From Planctomycetota bacterium (GTDB lineage: Bacteria; Planctomycetota; Phycisphaerae; SM23-33), in NCBI GenBank assembly GCA_012729725.1, contig JAAYCO010000091.1, positions 1 to 35,434 of the forward strand: a stretch of DNA of 35,434 nucleotides, given 5' to 3'. Positions 26,246 to 33,108 of this stretch are shown one piece after another (the stretch's first letter is position 1; every line of letters begins with the position of its first letter). Both the position numbers and the translations under genes were made by a program. The notes beneath the pieces were generated by a model, which saw nothing but the letters and a program-made list of their open reading frames with translations, was not told the origin of the DNA and ran no database searches.

Positions 26246-28420
26246 CTACGTCACCAGCAACCCGGCCTGATACACGAACACGGTGACGACCCACGCAAGC
26301 GCGGTCAGCCCGCCAAGCTGGAACATAGCCCATTTCCACGAATTGCTCTCGCGCTTCGTTATGGCGATGGTGGCCATGCAGGGCGCGCTTATCAGGCAGA
26401 AGAGCATGATACAGAAGCCCTGAAGCGGCGTGTAGTTCGCCTGGAGCCTGGCCCTAAGGGGCTCGGAATCCTCGTCCTCTTCCTCTCCTAGCGAGTGTAC
26501 TATGCCCATCTGGGCGACGAAGACCTCTTTGGCTGCGAAAGCCCCTATCATGGCGGTGGAGATTTTCCAGTCAAACCCTGCCGGGCGCAACACCAGCTCG
26601 AGCCCGTGTCCCATCCGGCCCATCAGCGAGGCTTCCAGCGCCGCCTGGGCCTCGGCATGGTCAACGGCGGCTATCTGTTCATCGCGGCCTGAGTCCGCTT
26701 TTGCCTCGATGGCGGCTCGTTGCTGAGCGAACGCCTCCGCCTTTTCTTCCGGCAGGCCAGGCCATTGCTGCATTGCCCACAACAGGATCGAAATGCCCAG
26801 GATGATCGTGCCTGCCTTCTTCAGGTAGGCGCCGCCTCGGTTCCACATGTGCAGCCCCACGCTCTTGAGCGTCGGCATCCGGTACGGCGGAAGCTCCATT
26901 ACGAACGGCGGGGTTTCTCCGCGAAGGATCGTCGCCTTCAGCAGTTTCGCGCAGACCACCGCCAGAACAATGCCAATGATGTAAATGGTCCAAAGCATCG
27001 GCGCATGCCAGACCCGCGGATAGAACGCCGGGATGATCAGGGCATAGATGGGCAGCCGGGCGCCGCAACTCATCAGCGGCACAACCAGCATCGTCACCAT
27101 GCGGTCGCGACGGTTCTCGAGCGTCCTCGTGGCCATGATGGCCGGCACGGAACAGCCAAAGCCAATCAGCATCGGCACGAAGCTCTTGCCGTGCAGGCCG
27201 ATCCTGTGCATCAGGTTGTCCATCAGGAACGCCGCGCGGGCCATGTATCCGCTGTCTTCAAGAACCGCAATGGCCAGAAACAGCAGGAGGATGTTCGGCA
27301 GGAACACCAGAACGCCTCCGACGCCGCCGATGACGCCATCAACCAGCAGACTTTGAAGCAGGTTTTCTGATCCCCCCTGCCAAAGCCCGCCGACCGCGTC
27401 GCCCAGCCGATCGAAGCCGCCTTCGATCCAGCCCATCAGCGGGTCGCCCACGGTAAACGTCAGGTGGAACACCGCGTACATCAAGCCAAGGAAAATCGGC
27501 AGGCCCAGCATGCGGTTCGTGACCACCGCGTCAATGCGGTCGGAGAGACTGTGGCGGCCTTCGACGGTGCTGCGGACCGCCTCCTGACAGGCGCCGGATA
27601 CGAACCCGTAGCGCACCTCGGCGATCAGGGCCTCCGGACTGTCGCCCAGCAGCGATTCCAAGCGCTGGGTAGCCTTGTCGGCTGCGTCAAGCAGCGCATT
27701 GGTCCCGAAGTGCATGCGGACCCGGGCGTCGCCCTCCAGCAGCTTGATGGCAAGCCAGCGCACCGGGATGCCATCGGAGCCTACACCCGCCCGATGCATG
27801 TGCTCCTCCAGTTTGGCGATCTCGGCCTCGATCTCCGGACCATAATCGATGCGGCGCGGGGCGGGACGCTCCTGCCGAAAGGCCATTTCGACGGCGGCGT
27901 CCAGCAATTCCGTTTTGCCCTTGCCCTTGTGGCCCACGGTAGGAATGATCCGCACGGCCAGCAGTTTGCCAAGCAGGTCCAGGTTGAACTCGAGGCCGCG
28001 CTGGCGGGCCACATCGGCCATGTTCAGCGCCAGCACCAGCGGCGCGCCAAGTTCCATGATCTGCACGGCCAGGTAGAGGTTTCGCTCGAGGTTTCCGGCG
28101 TCGAGGATGTCGATGACGACGTCCGGCTTATCGTTGATCAGGAAGTCGCGTGCGACAATCTCTTCGGCTGAATACGCCGTGAGGCTGTACGTGCCCGGCA
28201 AGTCAACCACTCGCAGCCTGGCGTCGCCGTAGCGGCAGGCGCCTTCCTTCTTCTCCACCGTTACGCCGGGGTAGTTGCCCACATGCTGCCGGCCCCCCGT
28301 CAGGGCGTTGAAGATCGTGGTCTTGCCGGAGTTGGGGTTGCCGGCAAGCGCAATCGTCAACGGCGCGCCTGACGTGGCGCCGTCATGGGTAAGTTTGTCT
28401 TGTCGCATAACATTCGGCAT
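26246..28420 (-). CDS. feoB: Ferrous iron transporter FeoB
   Basis: The product, about 724 residues, has the N-terminal G-protein domain with G1 GNPNSGKTT, G3 DLPGTYSL and G4 NMAD, a helical regulatory domain, and two nucleoside-recognition (Gate) halves with the FeoB_C region between them, for example GFGCSVPAIMATRTL and MSCGARLPIY, the Cys-containing pore motifs. It takes up Fe2+ across the inner membrane, driven or gated by GTP. Start choice: three ATGs lie at 28429, 28420 and 28408. AAGGA is spaced correctly (9 nt) for 28420 only. A perfect palindrome (28413-28426) overlaps this region and is probably an operator. Downstream genes are the FeoB-associated peptide and hemP. FeoA is supplied by the upstream DtxR-FeoA fusion. 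Confidence 0.97.
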   Translation of the reverse strand: MPNVMRQDKLTHDGATSGAPLTIALAGNPNSGKTTIFNALTGGRQHVGNYPGVTVEKKEGACRYGDARLRVVDLPGTYSLTAYSAEEIVARDFLINDKPDVVIDILDAGNLERNLYLAVQIMELGAPLVLALNMADVARQRGLEFNLDLLGKLLAVRIIPTVGHKGKGKTELLDAAVEMAFRQERPAPRRIDYGPEIEAEIAKLEEHMHRAGVGSDGIPVRWLAIKLLEGDARVRMHFGTNALLDAADKATQRLESLLGDSPEALIAEVRYGFVSGACQEAVRSTVEGRHSLSDRIDAVVTNRMLGLPIFLGLMYAVFHLTFTVGDPLMGWIEGGFDRLGDAVGGLWQGGSENLLQSLLVDGVIGGVGGVLVFLPNILLLFLAIAVLEDSGYMARAAFLMDNLMHRIGLHGKSFVPMLIGFGCSVPAIMATRTLENRRDRMVTMLVVPLMSCGARLPIYALIIPAFYPRVWHAPMLWTIYIIGIVLAVVCAKLLKATILRGETPPFVMELPPYRMPTLKSVGLHMWNRGGAYLKKAGTIILGISILLWAMQQWPGLPEEKAEAFAQQRAAIEAKADSGRDEQIAAVDHAEAQAALEASLMGRMGHGLELVLRPAGFDWKISTAMIGAFAAKEVFVAQMGIVHSLGEEEDEDSEPLRARLQANYTPLQGFCIMLFCLISAPCMATIAITKRESNSWKWAMFQLGGLTALAWVVTVFVYQAGLLVT

Positions 28421-28430
28421 GCCGAACATT
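28411..28430. promoter_or_regulatory. Predicted DtxR-family operator at feoB
   Basis: A perfect 14-bp palindrome TTCGGCATGCCGAA (28413-28426) is followed by CATT. The stretch CGGCATGCCGAACATT matches CGGCGTGCCGAACATT at the dtxR promoter in 15 of 16 bases. Its position at the feoB start would block transcription or translation initiation. Binding is inferred. Confidence 0.75.
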
Positions 28431-28531
28431 CCTTCTAAAAAAAGAGACGCCGTAGCTTCGCACGCCTCACATATCTTCTATCACGCCAGTGCCACCAGGC
28501 ATCCATGATGGCCCGCGGCATAATTGTCAGA

Positions 28532-29296
28532 TCAGATCAACTTGACCGCGATTCGCTCGGCCTCGTCCTTGCGAAGCGTCAGGTGATAGCCCTTTATCTT
28601 CACCTCGATGGGATCGCCAAACGGGGCCACGCGCTCGACCTCGACCAGCGTCCCTGCCGTCGCGCCCATGTCCAATAGCCGACGGCGAATGCCGCCTGTC
28701 CCGGATATCCTTACAATGACGCCCTTCTCGCCAAGCTTCATCTCGCCGAGACTGGCGCTTGTCCGCCCATCCGCTGCCTTGCCCGTGGTTCTGCTCCTCA
28801 CTTCATCCAGAACCAGCTCCACGCACTTCTCGCAGTTGCCGGTCTTGTTGTCGTTGTCGCAGTAGTAGCCGAAGCCCTTGATCCACTTCGATCCGCCCCT
28901 GGGACAGCGCTCGACGAACTCCACGAAGTCCAGAAACCGATCAAGAATCGCATCGGGTATCGCATGCTCCATCTTGCATGCCGCCTCGTCGGCGTCTTCC
29001 CTGCCGACGGCAAGCACCTTCACGAAGAAGTCCCGCAACACCTCGTGCCGGCGGGCCACGTCCTCGGCGACGGCCCTTCCCTTGTCCGTCAGCGTGATCA
29101 GGTCGTAAGGGGCGTAGTTGATCAGCTCGCGCTGTGCCAATGCGTGCAGCGCCCCCGTCACCGAAGAACGGCTCACCTTCAGCCGCTTGCCAATGTCCTT
29201 GGCCCTCGCCGCCGATTTCTCCTGGACGATCCGGAAGATAGCCTCCAGGTAGTCCTCCAGGCTCGCACTGAGGTCCATTTGCACAGAATCGCTCAT
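28532..29296 (-). CDS. DtxR/MntR-family metalloregulator fused to a FeoA domain
   Basis: The 254-residue protein has a DtxR-type winged helix (about 8-75; LKVSRSSVTGALHAL is the recognition helix), a metal-binding dimerisation domain and a C-terminal FeoA/SH3-like domain (about 186-254; MKLGEKGVIVRI to IAVKLI). Metal ligands look mixed: Asp15 and Glu18 match MntR Asp8/Glu11 and His84 matches MntR His77, whereas Cys107-x2-Glu110-His111 matches the DtxR/IdeR Cys102-x2-Glu105-His106 pattern. A Cys-rich stretch follows (Cys131, 146, 155, 158; the CPRGG motif). It lies upstream of feoB and has an operator over its own promoter, so it is probably the iron-responsive repressor of this locus. Confidence 0.92.
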   Translation of the reverse strand: MSDSVQMDLSASLEDYLEAIFRIVQEKSAARAKDIGKRLKVSRSSVTGALHALAQRELINYAPYDLITLTDKGRAVAEDVARRHEVLRDFFVKVLAVGREDADEAACKMEHAIPDAILDRFLDFVEFVERCPRGGSKWIKGFGYYCDNDNKTGNCEKCVELVLDEVRSRTTGKAADGRTSASLGEMKLGEKGVIVRISGTGGIRRRLLDMGATAGTLVEVERVAPFGDPIEVKIKGYHLTLRKDEAERIAVKLI

Positions 29297-29361
29297 CGGT
29301 CATTGCCTCTCTGTATGATCGCCACGCCTGCCGACTGACGATGTTTCACATCCGTATGTTC

Positions 29362-29395
29362 ACTATAGCGCATAATGTACGGCGTGCCGAACATT
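29362..29395 (-). promoter_or_regulatory. Promoter and operator of the dtxR-feoA gene
   Basis: On the minus strand a -35-like TCGGCA (29385-29390) and a -10 TATAGT (29362-29367, five of six consensus bases) are separated by 17 bp. A 22-bp near-palindrome (29374-29395, 18 of 22 positions symmetric) covers the -35 and most of the spacer. Its core CGGCGTGCCGAACATT recurs at feoB. This fits negative autoregulation. The leader from the presumed start site to the ATG is about 60 nt. Confidence 0.75.
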
Positions 29396-29448
29396 TGGTC
29401 AAGCACAATCATGGAAATTTTTCGTTCCACAAGCCAGCATCATACCAG

Positions 29449-29508
29449 GAGCCCGAATGGAAATGCGGGGACTGCAACAACTATCGCGAAGCGAATCCTC
29501 GCCGTTTG
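29449..29508. repeat. Half-copy of the dispersed repeat (copy F)
   Basis: The segment matches only the left half of the element: GGAAATGCGGGGAC, then a 28-nt stretch (29478-29505) identical to that at 35165-35192, including TATCGCGAAGCGAATCCTCG. No right arm follows. The variant CGCGAAGCG (instead of CGCGCAGCG) defines a subgroup with the half-copy near 35.15 kb. Confidence 0.8.
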
Positions 29509-29549
29509 AAGTGCTTCTTCATATAACACCCACGCATCGCATATTTGTA

Positions 29550-30347
29550 CTATGGCGCACACGTATCCGCTTCAACCTGCCCGTCCACCCCCCTGCCACT
29601 TTTCCAGAGGTTCAGGTAATACTCCGCGCAGCATTTCGTTCGCCGCGCCAGCCGCAACATGAACAAAAGCGACAAAGCCGCGATTCCCATTGACACCCAC
29701 AATCCCAAGGAAAGCCACGAGTGCCCTTTCTCCGCTGGCCCGGCCGCATCGGCAGATGCGGAAGGCGCGAGCATCTCCGGGCCAAGAGCATCCGCAGCAA
29801 GCACGATTGCAGCCATTACCAACACCCAGAAGAGGAACCACTGCCAAACGCCAAACCACCGCCGCAACACTTCGTCACCCATTCGTATGGCTAAATGCTT
29901 CATGTAACTGAACTGCAAGGCGCCACAGGCCAAGCCCAGGACTACGTGCAGGTCTTTCCCAGCAGGCCAGGCAATCAAGAGAATGGCGCCTGCCGCCACC
30001 ACAATGGTCATGACCCGCGTCAACCATCGCGTCTTTCGCAGCCACTTTGCATTGTCAGGCTCCGGAGTGAGCATCAACCAGGCTGTCGCGACGCCGCCGA
30101 TGCCAAAGAAGGCAATCATGACGCCGTCCAGATTCGGCACATTCAGAAATGGCATCCTGAAGGCTGCACCAATTGCGAGAAGAGTTATTGATATCACGGC
30201 GCCTAGCCGGATGCGGTTAAACCACGCGGCAACCCGACAACCGTCCGCCGCCGGAGCTGGAACAAGACTGCCGTCGAACCGCCTGGCCGGCGTCTCGATT
30301 AGGCACGCGTTCAGCAACCTATTGTATCTATCTTCCCTCGTCCACAT
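29550..30347 (-). CDS. Hypothetical multi-pass membrane protein
   Basis: From the ATG at 30347 (GAGGTG 6 nt upstream) the product has 265 residues. A soluble N-terminus of about 45 residues (MWTREDRYNRLLNACLIETP) precedes about six hydrophobic segments, then a Cys-containing tail (RRTKCCAEYYLNLW). No family was recognised. The conserved-looking N-terminal segment might be a small recruiting helix. It lies 144 bp downstream of the alpha/beta hydrolase gene on the same strand. The function is unknown. Confidence 0.65.
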   Translation of the reverse strand: MWTREDRYNRLLNACLIETPARRFDGSLVPAPAADGCRVAAWFNRIRLGAVISITLLAIGAAFRMPFLNVPNLDGVMIAFFGIGGVATAWLMLTPEPDNAKWLRKTRWLTRVMTIVVAAGAILLIAWPAGKDLHVVLGLACGALQFSYMKHLAIRMGDEVLRRWFGVWQWFLFWVLVMAAIVLAADALGPEMLAPSASADAAGPAEKGHSWLSLGLWVSMGIAALSLLFMLRLARRTKCCAEYYLNLWKSGRGVDGQVEADTCAP

Positions 30348-30491
30348 GTTGCACCTCACGATTCCTTGAGGAAATGGAATGATGCGGATCGACCAGCGGT
30401 TGCTGGGCATAGAGCAAGAAAACAAACGGAACCGGCACAGATTTTGACATCTCTTGCCTTTCCTATGACGCGCTCAATTCTCGTCGTGCAA

Positions 30492-31310
30492 TCAGGCCCG
30501 GCCGCTGGTTTGCGACAGGAATTCCACGAAGTCGGCAAACGCCTGCTGCTGGCACCGCCGCGACAGCGCGTAGAAGAAGCCGTGCTCGGCGGCAGGATAG
30601 ATCCTGAGGTCAACGGGCGCCTTGCAGCCATGCATGGCGTCGACAAACCTGTTGGCGATTTCCAGCGGGAACATGTGCTCGTTGGCTGCATGCATCAGGA
30701 ATACCGGCGGCGAATCGTGCCGCACGTAGCTGATCGGCGAAAGCCGCTTGTATAGCGCCGGATCCTGCTCGAAGGTCTTGCCGGCCGCCCGCACCATGGC
30801 ATCCCATATGGGCGGAAATATCTCATCCCACGGCTCGAAAGTCACTGGAGCACACGAGGCGACGACGCCTGCGGGCTTTGTCCATTTGGCGGGATCAACC
30901 GTCAGGTCACCGAAGCCTCCGAGGCATTCCCCCGCCTCCCCCGGCGCAGCCATCGACAGCAGCAGCGCAAGATGGGCCCCTGCCGAACTGCCATGCACGA
31001 CAATCTTGCCGGTGGAGGCTCTCCTGGCAAGCCGATCCGCGAAGATGCCGTACCCGCAACGCACGTCGAAGAGCTGGTCGAGTGCGGTCACGCCGCAGCC
31101 GGTTCGATAGTCGCATGAGGCGCACATGAAACCCTTTTCCACCAGCGCCCGCATCAGCGTGTGGAAGATTTCGCGATGTCCGCCGTTCCACCCGCCGCCA
31201 TGGACGAAGAACACGCCCACCTCGGCAGGGCGATCCGGTGAAAAGATGTCAATCACCCTGCCACGGACGGCAGCGGAGTCATAGTATATTGAAGAATATT
31301 CAAACGTCAT
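30492..31310 (-). CDS. Alpha/beta hydrolase (BD-FAE / carboxylesterase-like)
   Basis: The 272-residue protein has the HGGGW oxyanion motif at 37-41, the nucleophile elbow GSSAG with Ser109 and the C-terminal His in AAEHGFFYAL. The acid residue is probably in the HAANEHMFP segment. This is the pattern of the HSL/BD-FAE carboxylesterases, including kynurenine formamidase-like enzymes. There is no signal peptide, so it acts in the cytoplasm on a small ester or amide. It is divergent from an IclR regulator, whose operator region lies about 200 bp away, so it might be part of that regulon. The substrate is unknown. Confidence 0.9.
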   Translation of the reverse strand: MTFEYSSIYYDSAAVRGRVIDIFSPDRPAEVGVFFVHGGGWNGGHREIFHTLMRALVEKGFMCASCDYRTGCGVTALDQLFDVRCGYGIFADRLARRASTGKIVVHGSSAGAHLALLLSMAAPGEAGECLGGFGDLTVDPAKWTKPAGVVASCAPVTFEPWDEIFPPIWDAMVRAAGKTFEQDPALYKRLSPISYVRHDSPPVFLMHAANEHMFPLEIANRFVDAMHGCKAPVDLRIYPAAEHGFFYALSRRCQQQAFADFVEFLSQTSGRA

Positions 31311-31497
31311 TTCTAACCTCGCAAGCGATTTAGACTATCATAGTGCGCAATTCAGGCTGGATAAAGGGGTAAGGAGCTCAGATCCCTTCGCGAATGGCTG
31401 GGCCTGGTGGCGGGAAGGGGAACGCAACCACATTAACGCGCACTTCAAGAACTGCGAGTGTTTCTCGCAACATTGGCGATTCTCATTGTTTTTTTAT

Positions 31498-31526
31498 TTG
31501 AAAGTTCATTTCATATACGATATGCT
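31498..31526 (+). promoter_or_regulatory. Promoter of the iclR gene with inverted repeat
   Basis: The -35 TTGAAA (31498-31503) and -10 TATGCT (31521-31526) are separated by exactly 17 bp. An inverted repeat CATAT-ACG-ATATG (31512-31524) lies between and over the -10. This suggests autoregulation by the IclR protein. The -10 lies 7 nt before the ATG at 31534. Confidence 0.55.
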
Positions 31527-31533
31527 CCGCCGC

Positions 31534-32331
31534 ATGAAGAATTCAGCCACGTCCACTTTGATGACAGGTCCGGCAGCGCGATATCGTGTTCCGGCGCTGG
31601 CGCGGGGTCTGCGGATCCTGGAATTTCTGGCGTCGCGTTCGGGCGGCGCCACGGCCGGCGAAGTGGCATCCGCCCTGTCGCTGCCGATGCCCAGCGTTTT
31701 CCGAATGCTGGTCACCATGGTTGAACTTGGCTATGTATCCAGATTGTCAGACGGCTCGACCTACCGCCTCTCCCGGAAGCTGCTGGCGGTCGGGTACGCC
31801 GCCGTCGACGCACAAGGCCTGGTTGAGAAATCGATGGACGTACTGCGCCGACTCCGCGACGCCACCCAGGAGACTGCGTTGCTGGCGGTGCTTTCGGAGA
31901 ACGAAGGCATCGTCCTGGAGCAGGTTGCCGGCTCGCACCCCGTCACGGTGCTGGTGCAGGTCGGGCACCGCTTTCCGCTGCACACGGCAGCCCCGGGCAA
32001 GGCGATTCTGGCATATCTTCCGGATGATCAGCGCGACGCCCTGCTTAAAGCGCTGACGTGGCGGCGGTACACGGAGCGGACCCTCACCACGCCCAGCGCT
32101 CTTCTGGAGGAACTGGCGGACGTGCGGAGGCAGGAGGTGGCGTTTGACCGGGGCGAGGAACTGGACGACCTGCGGTGCGTCGGCGCCCCGGTGCTGGACC
32201 CCAGCGGATACCCCCTGGCGGCTGTCTGGGTGAGCGGGCCGGCGTCGCGCATCAAGGAGGCGGACCTGCGGCGATTCGCCGGCACAGTTCGACAACACGC
32301 GCGGATGCTTTCCGAGCGCATGTTCCATTAA
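31534..32331 (+). CDS. IclR family transcriptional regulator
   Basis: The 265-residue protein has an N-terminal winged helix (about 17-75: VPALARGLRILEFLA, TAGEVASALSLPMPSVFRML) and the IclR effector domain (about 85-260) with the typical segments TALLAVLSENEGIVL, HRFPLHTAAPGKAILA and GAPVLDPSGYPLAAVWVSGP. Candidate starts are the ATGs at 31522 and 31534 and a TTG at 31486. I prefer 31534 because the other two would overlap the promoter elements. No Shine-Dalgarno is present. It is followed after 21 bp by an SDR gene and then an FAD oxidoreductase, so the three are likely one unit, controlled by a small aromatic or sugar-acid ligand. Confidence 0.93.
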   Translation: MKNSATSTLMTGPAARYRVPALARGLRILEFLASRSGGATAGEVASALSLPMPSVFRMLVTMVELGYVSRLSDGSTYRLSRKLLAVGYAAVDAQGLVEKSMDVLRRLRDATQETALLAVLSENEGIVLEQVAGSHPVTVLVQVGHRFPLHTAAPGKAILAYLPDDQRDALLKALTWRRYTERTLTTPSALLEELADVRRQEVAFDRGEELDDLRCVGAPVLDPSGYPLAAVWVSGPASRIKEADLRRFAGTVRQHARMLSERMFH

Positions 32332-32352
32332 CCCATGCACGAGGAATTACAA

Positions 32353-33081
32353 ATGGATCTTTCAGGAAAAAAGGCCATCGTAACCGGCGGCTCAAAAGGC
32401 TATGGCCTGGGCATCGCCGCGGCGCTGAAGCAGGCGGGCGCAGACGTCTGGATCACCGGGCGGGAACAATCCGCCCTGGACGCTGCTGCAAAGGAGACCG
32501 GCGCCAGGCCGATCCGGGCCGACGTCGCCTCGACTGACGACTGGGACCGCGTTTTCGCCGAAGTTACCAGCGCGACTGCGGGTCGGCTCGACCTCCTCGT
32601 AAACAATGCAGGCGCCGGAATCGCCATCGCTCCGGTGCACCAACAGAGCGACGCTGACATCGACACCGCGATCCGCGTCAACCTGATCGGGGCCATCCTG
32701 GGTTGCCGCCGCGCCGCTGCCGTCATGAGCCAGCAAGGCTCCGGCATGATCGTCAACATCTCCAGCGTCTGTGCCCTGCATGCCTGGCCGGGCTGGAGCG
32801 TCTACAGCGCCGCCAAGGCCGGGCTGGCGAAATTCGCCCACGGGCTTTACACGGAACTGCGTCCCTTCGGCGTGCGTGTCACCACGGTCACGCCCTCCTG
32901 GGGCGCTACCGAATTCAACCAGGCGGCGCATCTGGGAACGCGTGACGCCCAGACTACCGGCCACTGCATGCAGCCGGCGGAGATGGGCCGGCTGATTGTC
33001 GACCTCTGCACGATGCCCGACCATCTGGTGGTTCCAGAGATTGTAGTGCAGCCGATCGTTCAGGAAATCGTCCCGATGTAG
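32353..33081 (+). CDS. SDR family oxidoreductase
   Basis: This is a 242-residue classical short-chain dehydrogenase/reductase. The cofactor motif TGGSKGYGLG lies at about 12-21, NNAG near 82-85, the catalytic Ser in NISSVCALHAW and YSAAK as Tyr-x3-Lys. The ATG at 32353 is chosen because GAGGA lies 7 nt upstream. An alternative at 32335 lacks a ribosome site. It oxidises or reduces a hydroxyl/keto group using NAD(P)H. It lies between an IclR regulator and an FAD-dependent oxidoreductase, so it is likely part of the catabolism of the regulator's ligand. The substrate is unknown. Confidence 0.93.
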   Translation: MDLSGKKAIVTGGSKGYGLGIAAALKQAGADVWITGREQSALDAAAKETGARPIRADVASTDDWDRVFAEVTSATAGRLDLLVNNAGAGIAIAPVHQQSDADIDTAIRVNLIGAILGCRRAAAVMSQQGSGMIVNISSVCALHAWPGWSVYSAAKAGLAKFAHGLYTELRPFGVRVTTVTPSWGATEFNQAAHLGTRDAQTTGHCMQPAEMGRLIVDLCTMPDHLVVPEIVVQPIVQEIVPM

Positions 33082-33108
33082 TTTGTGTTTTGGTTCAGGA
33101 GCACCTTG

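Noticed and set aside
28421-28429. feoB start at the most upstream ATG (28429)
   Set aside because: The purine-rich AAGGA site ends directly at this ATG, leaving no spacing. The ATG at 28420 is spaced correctly.
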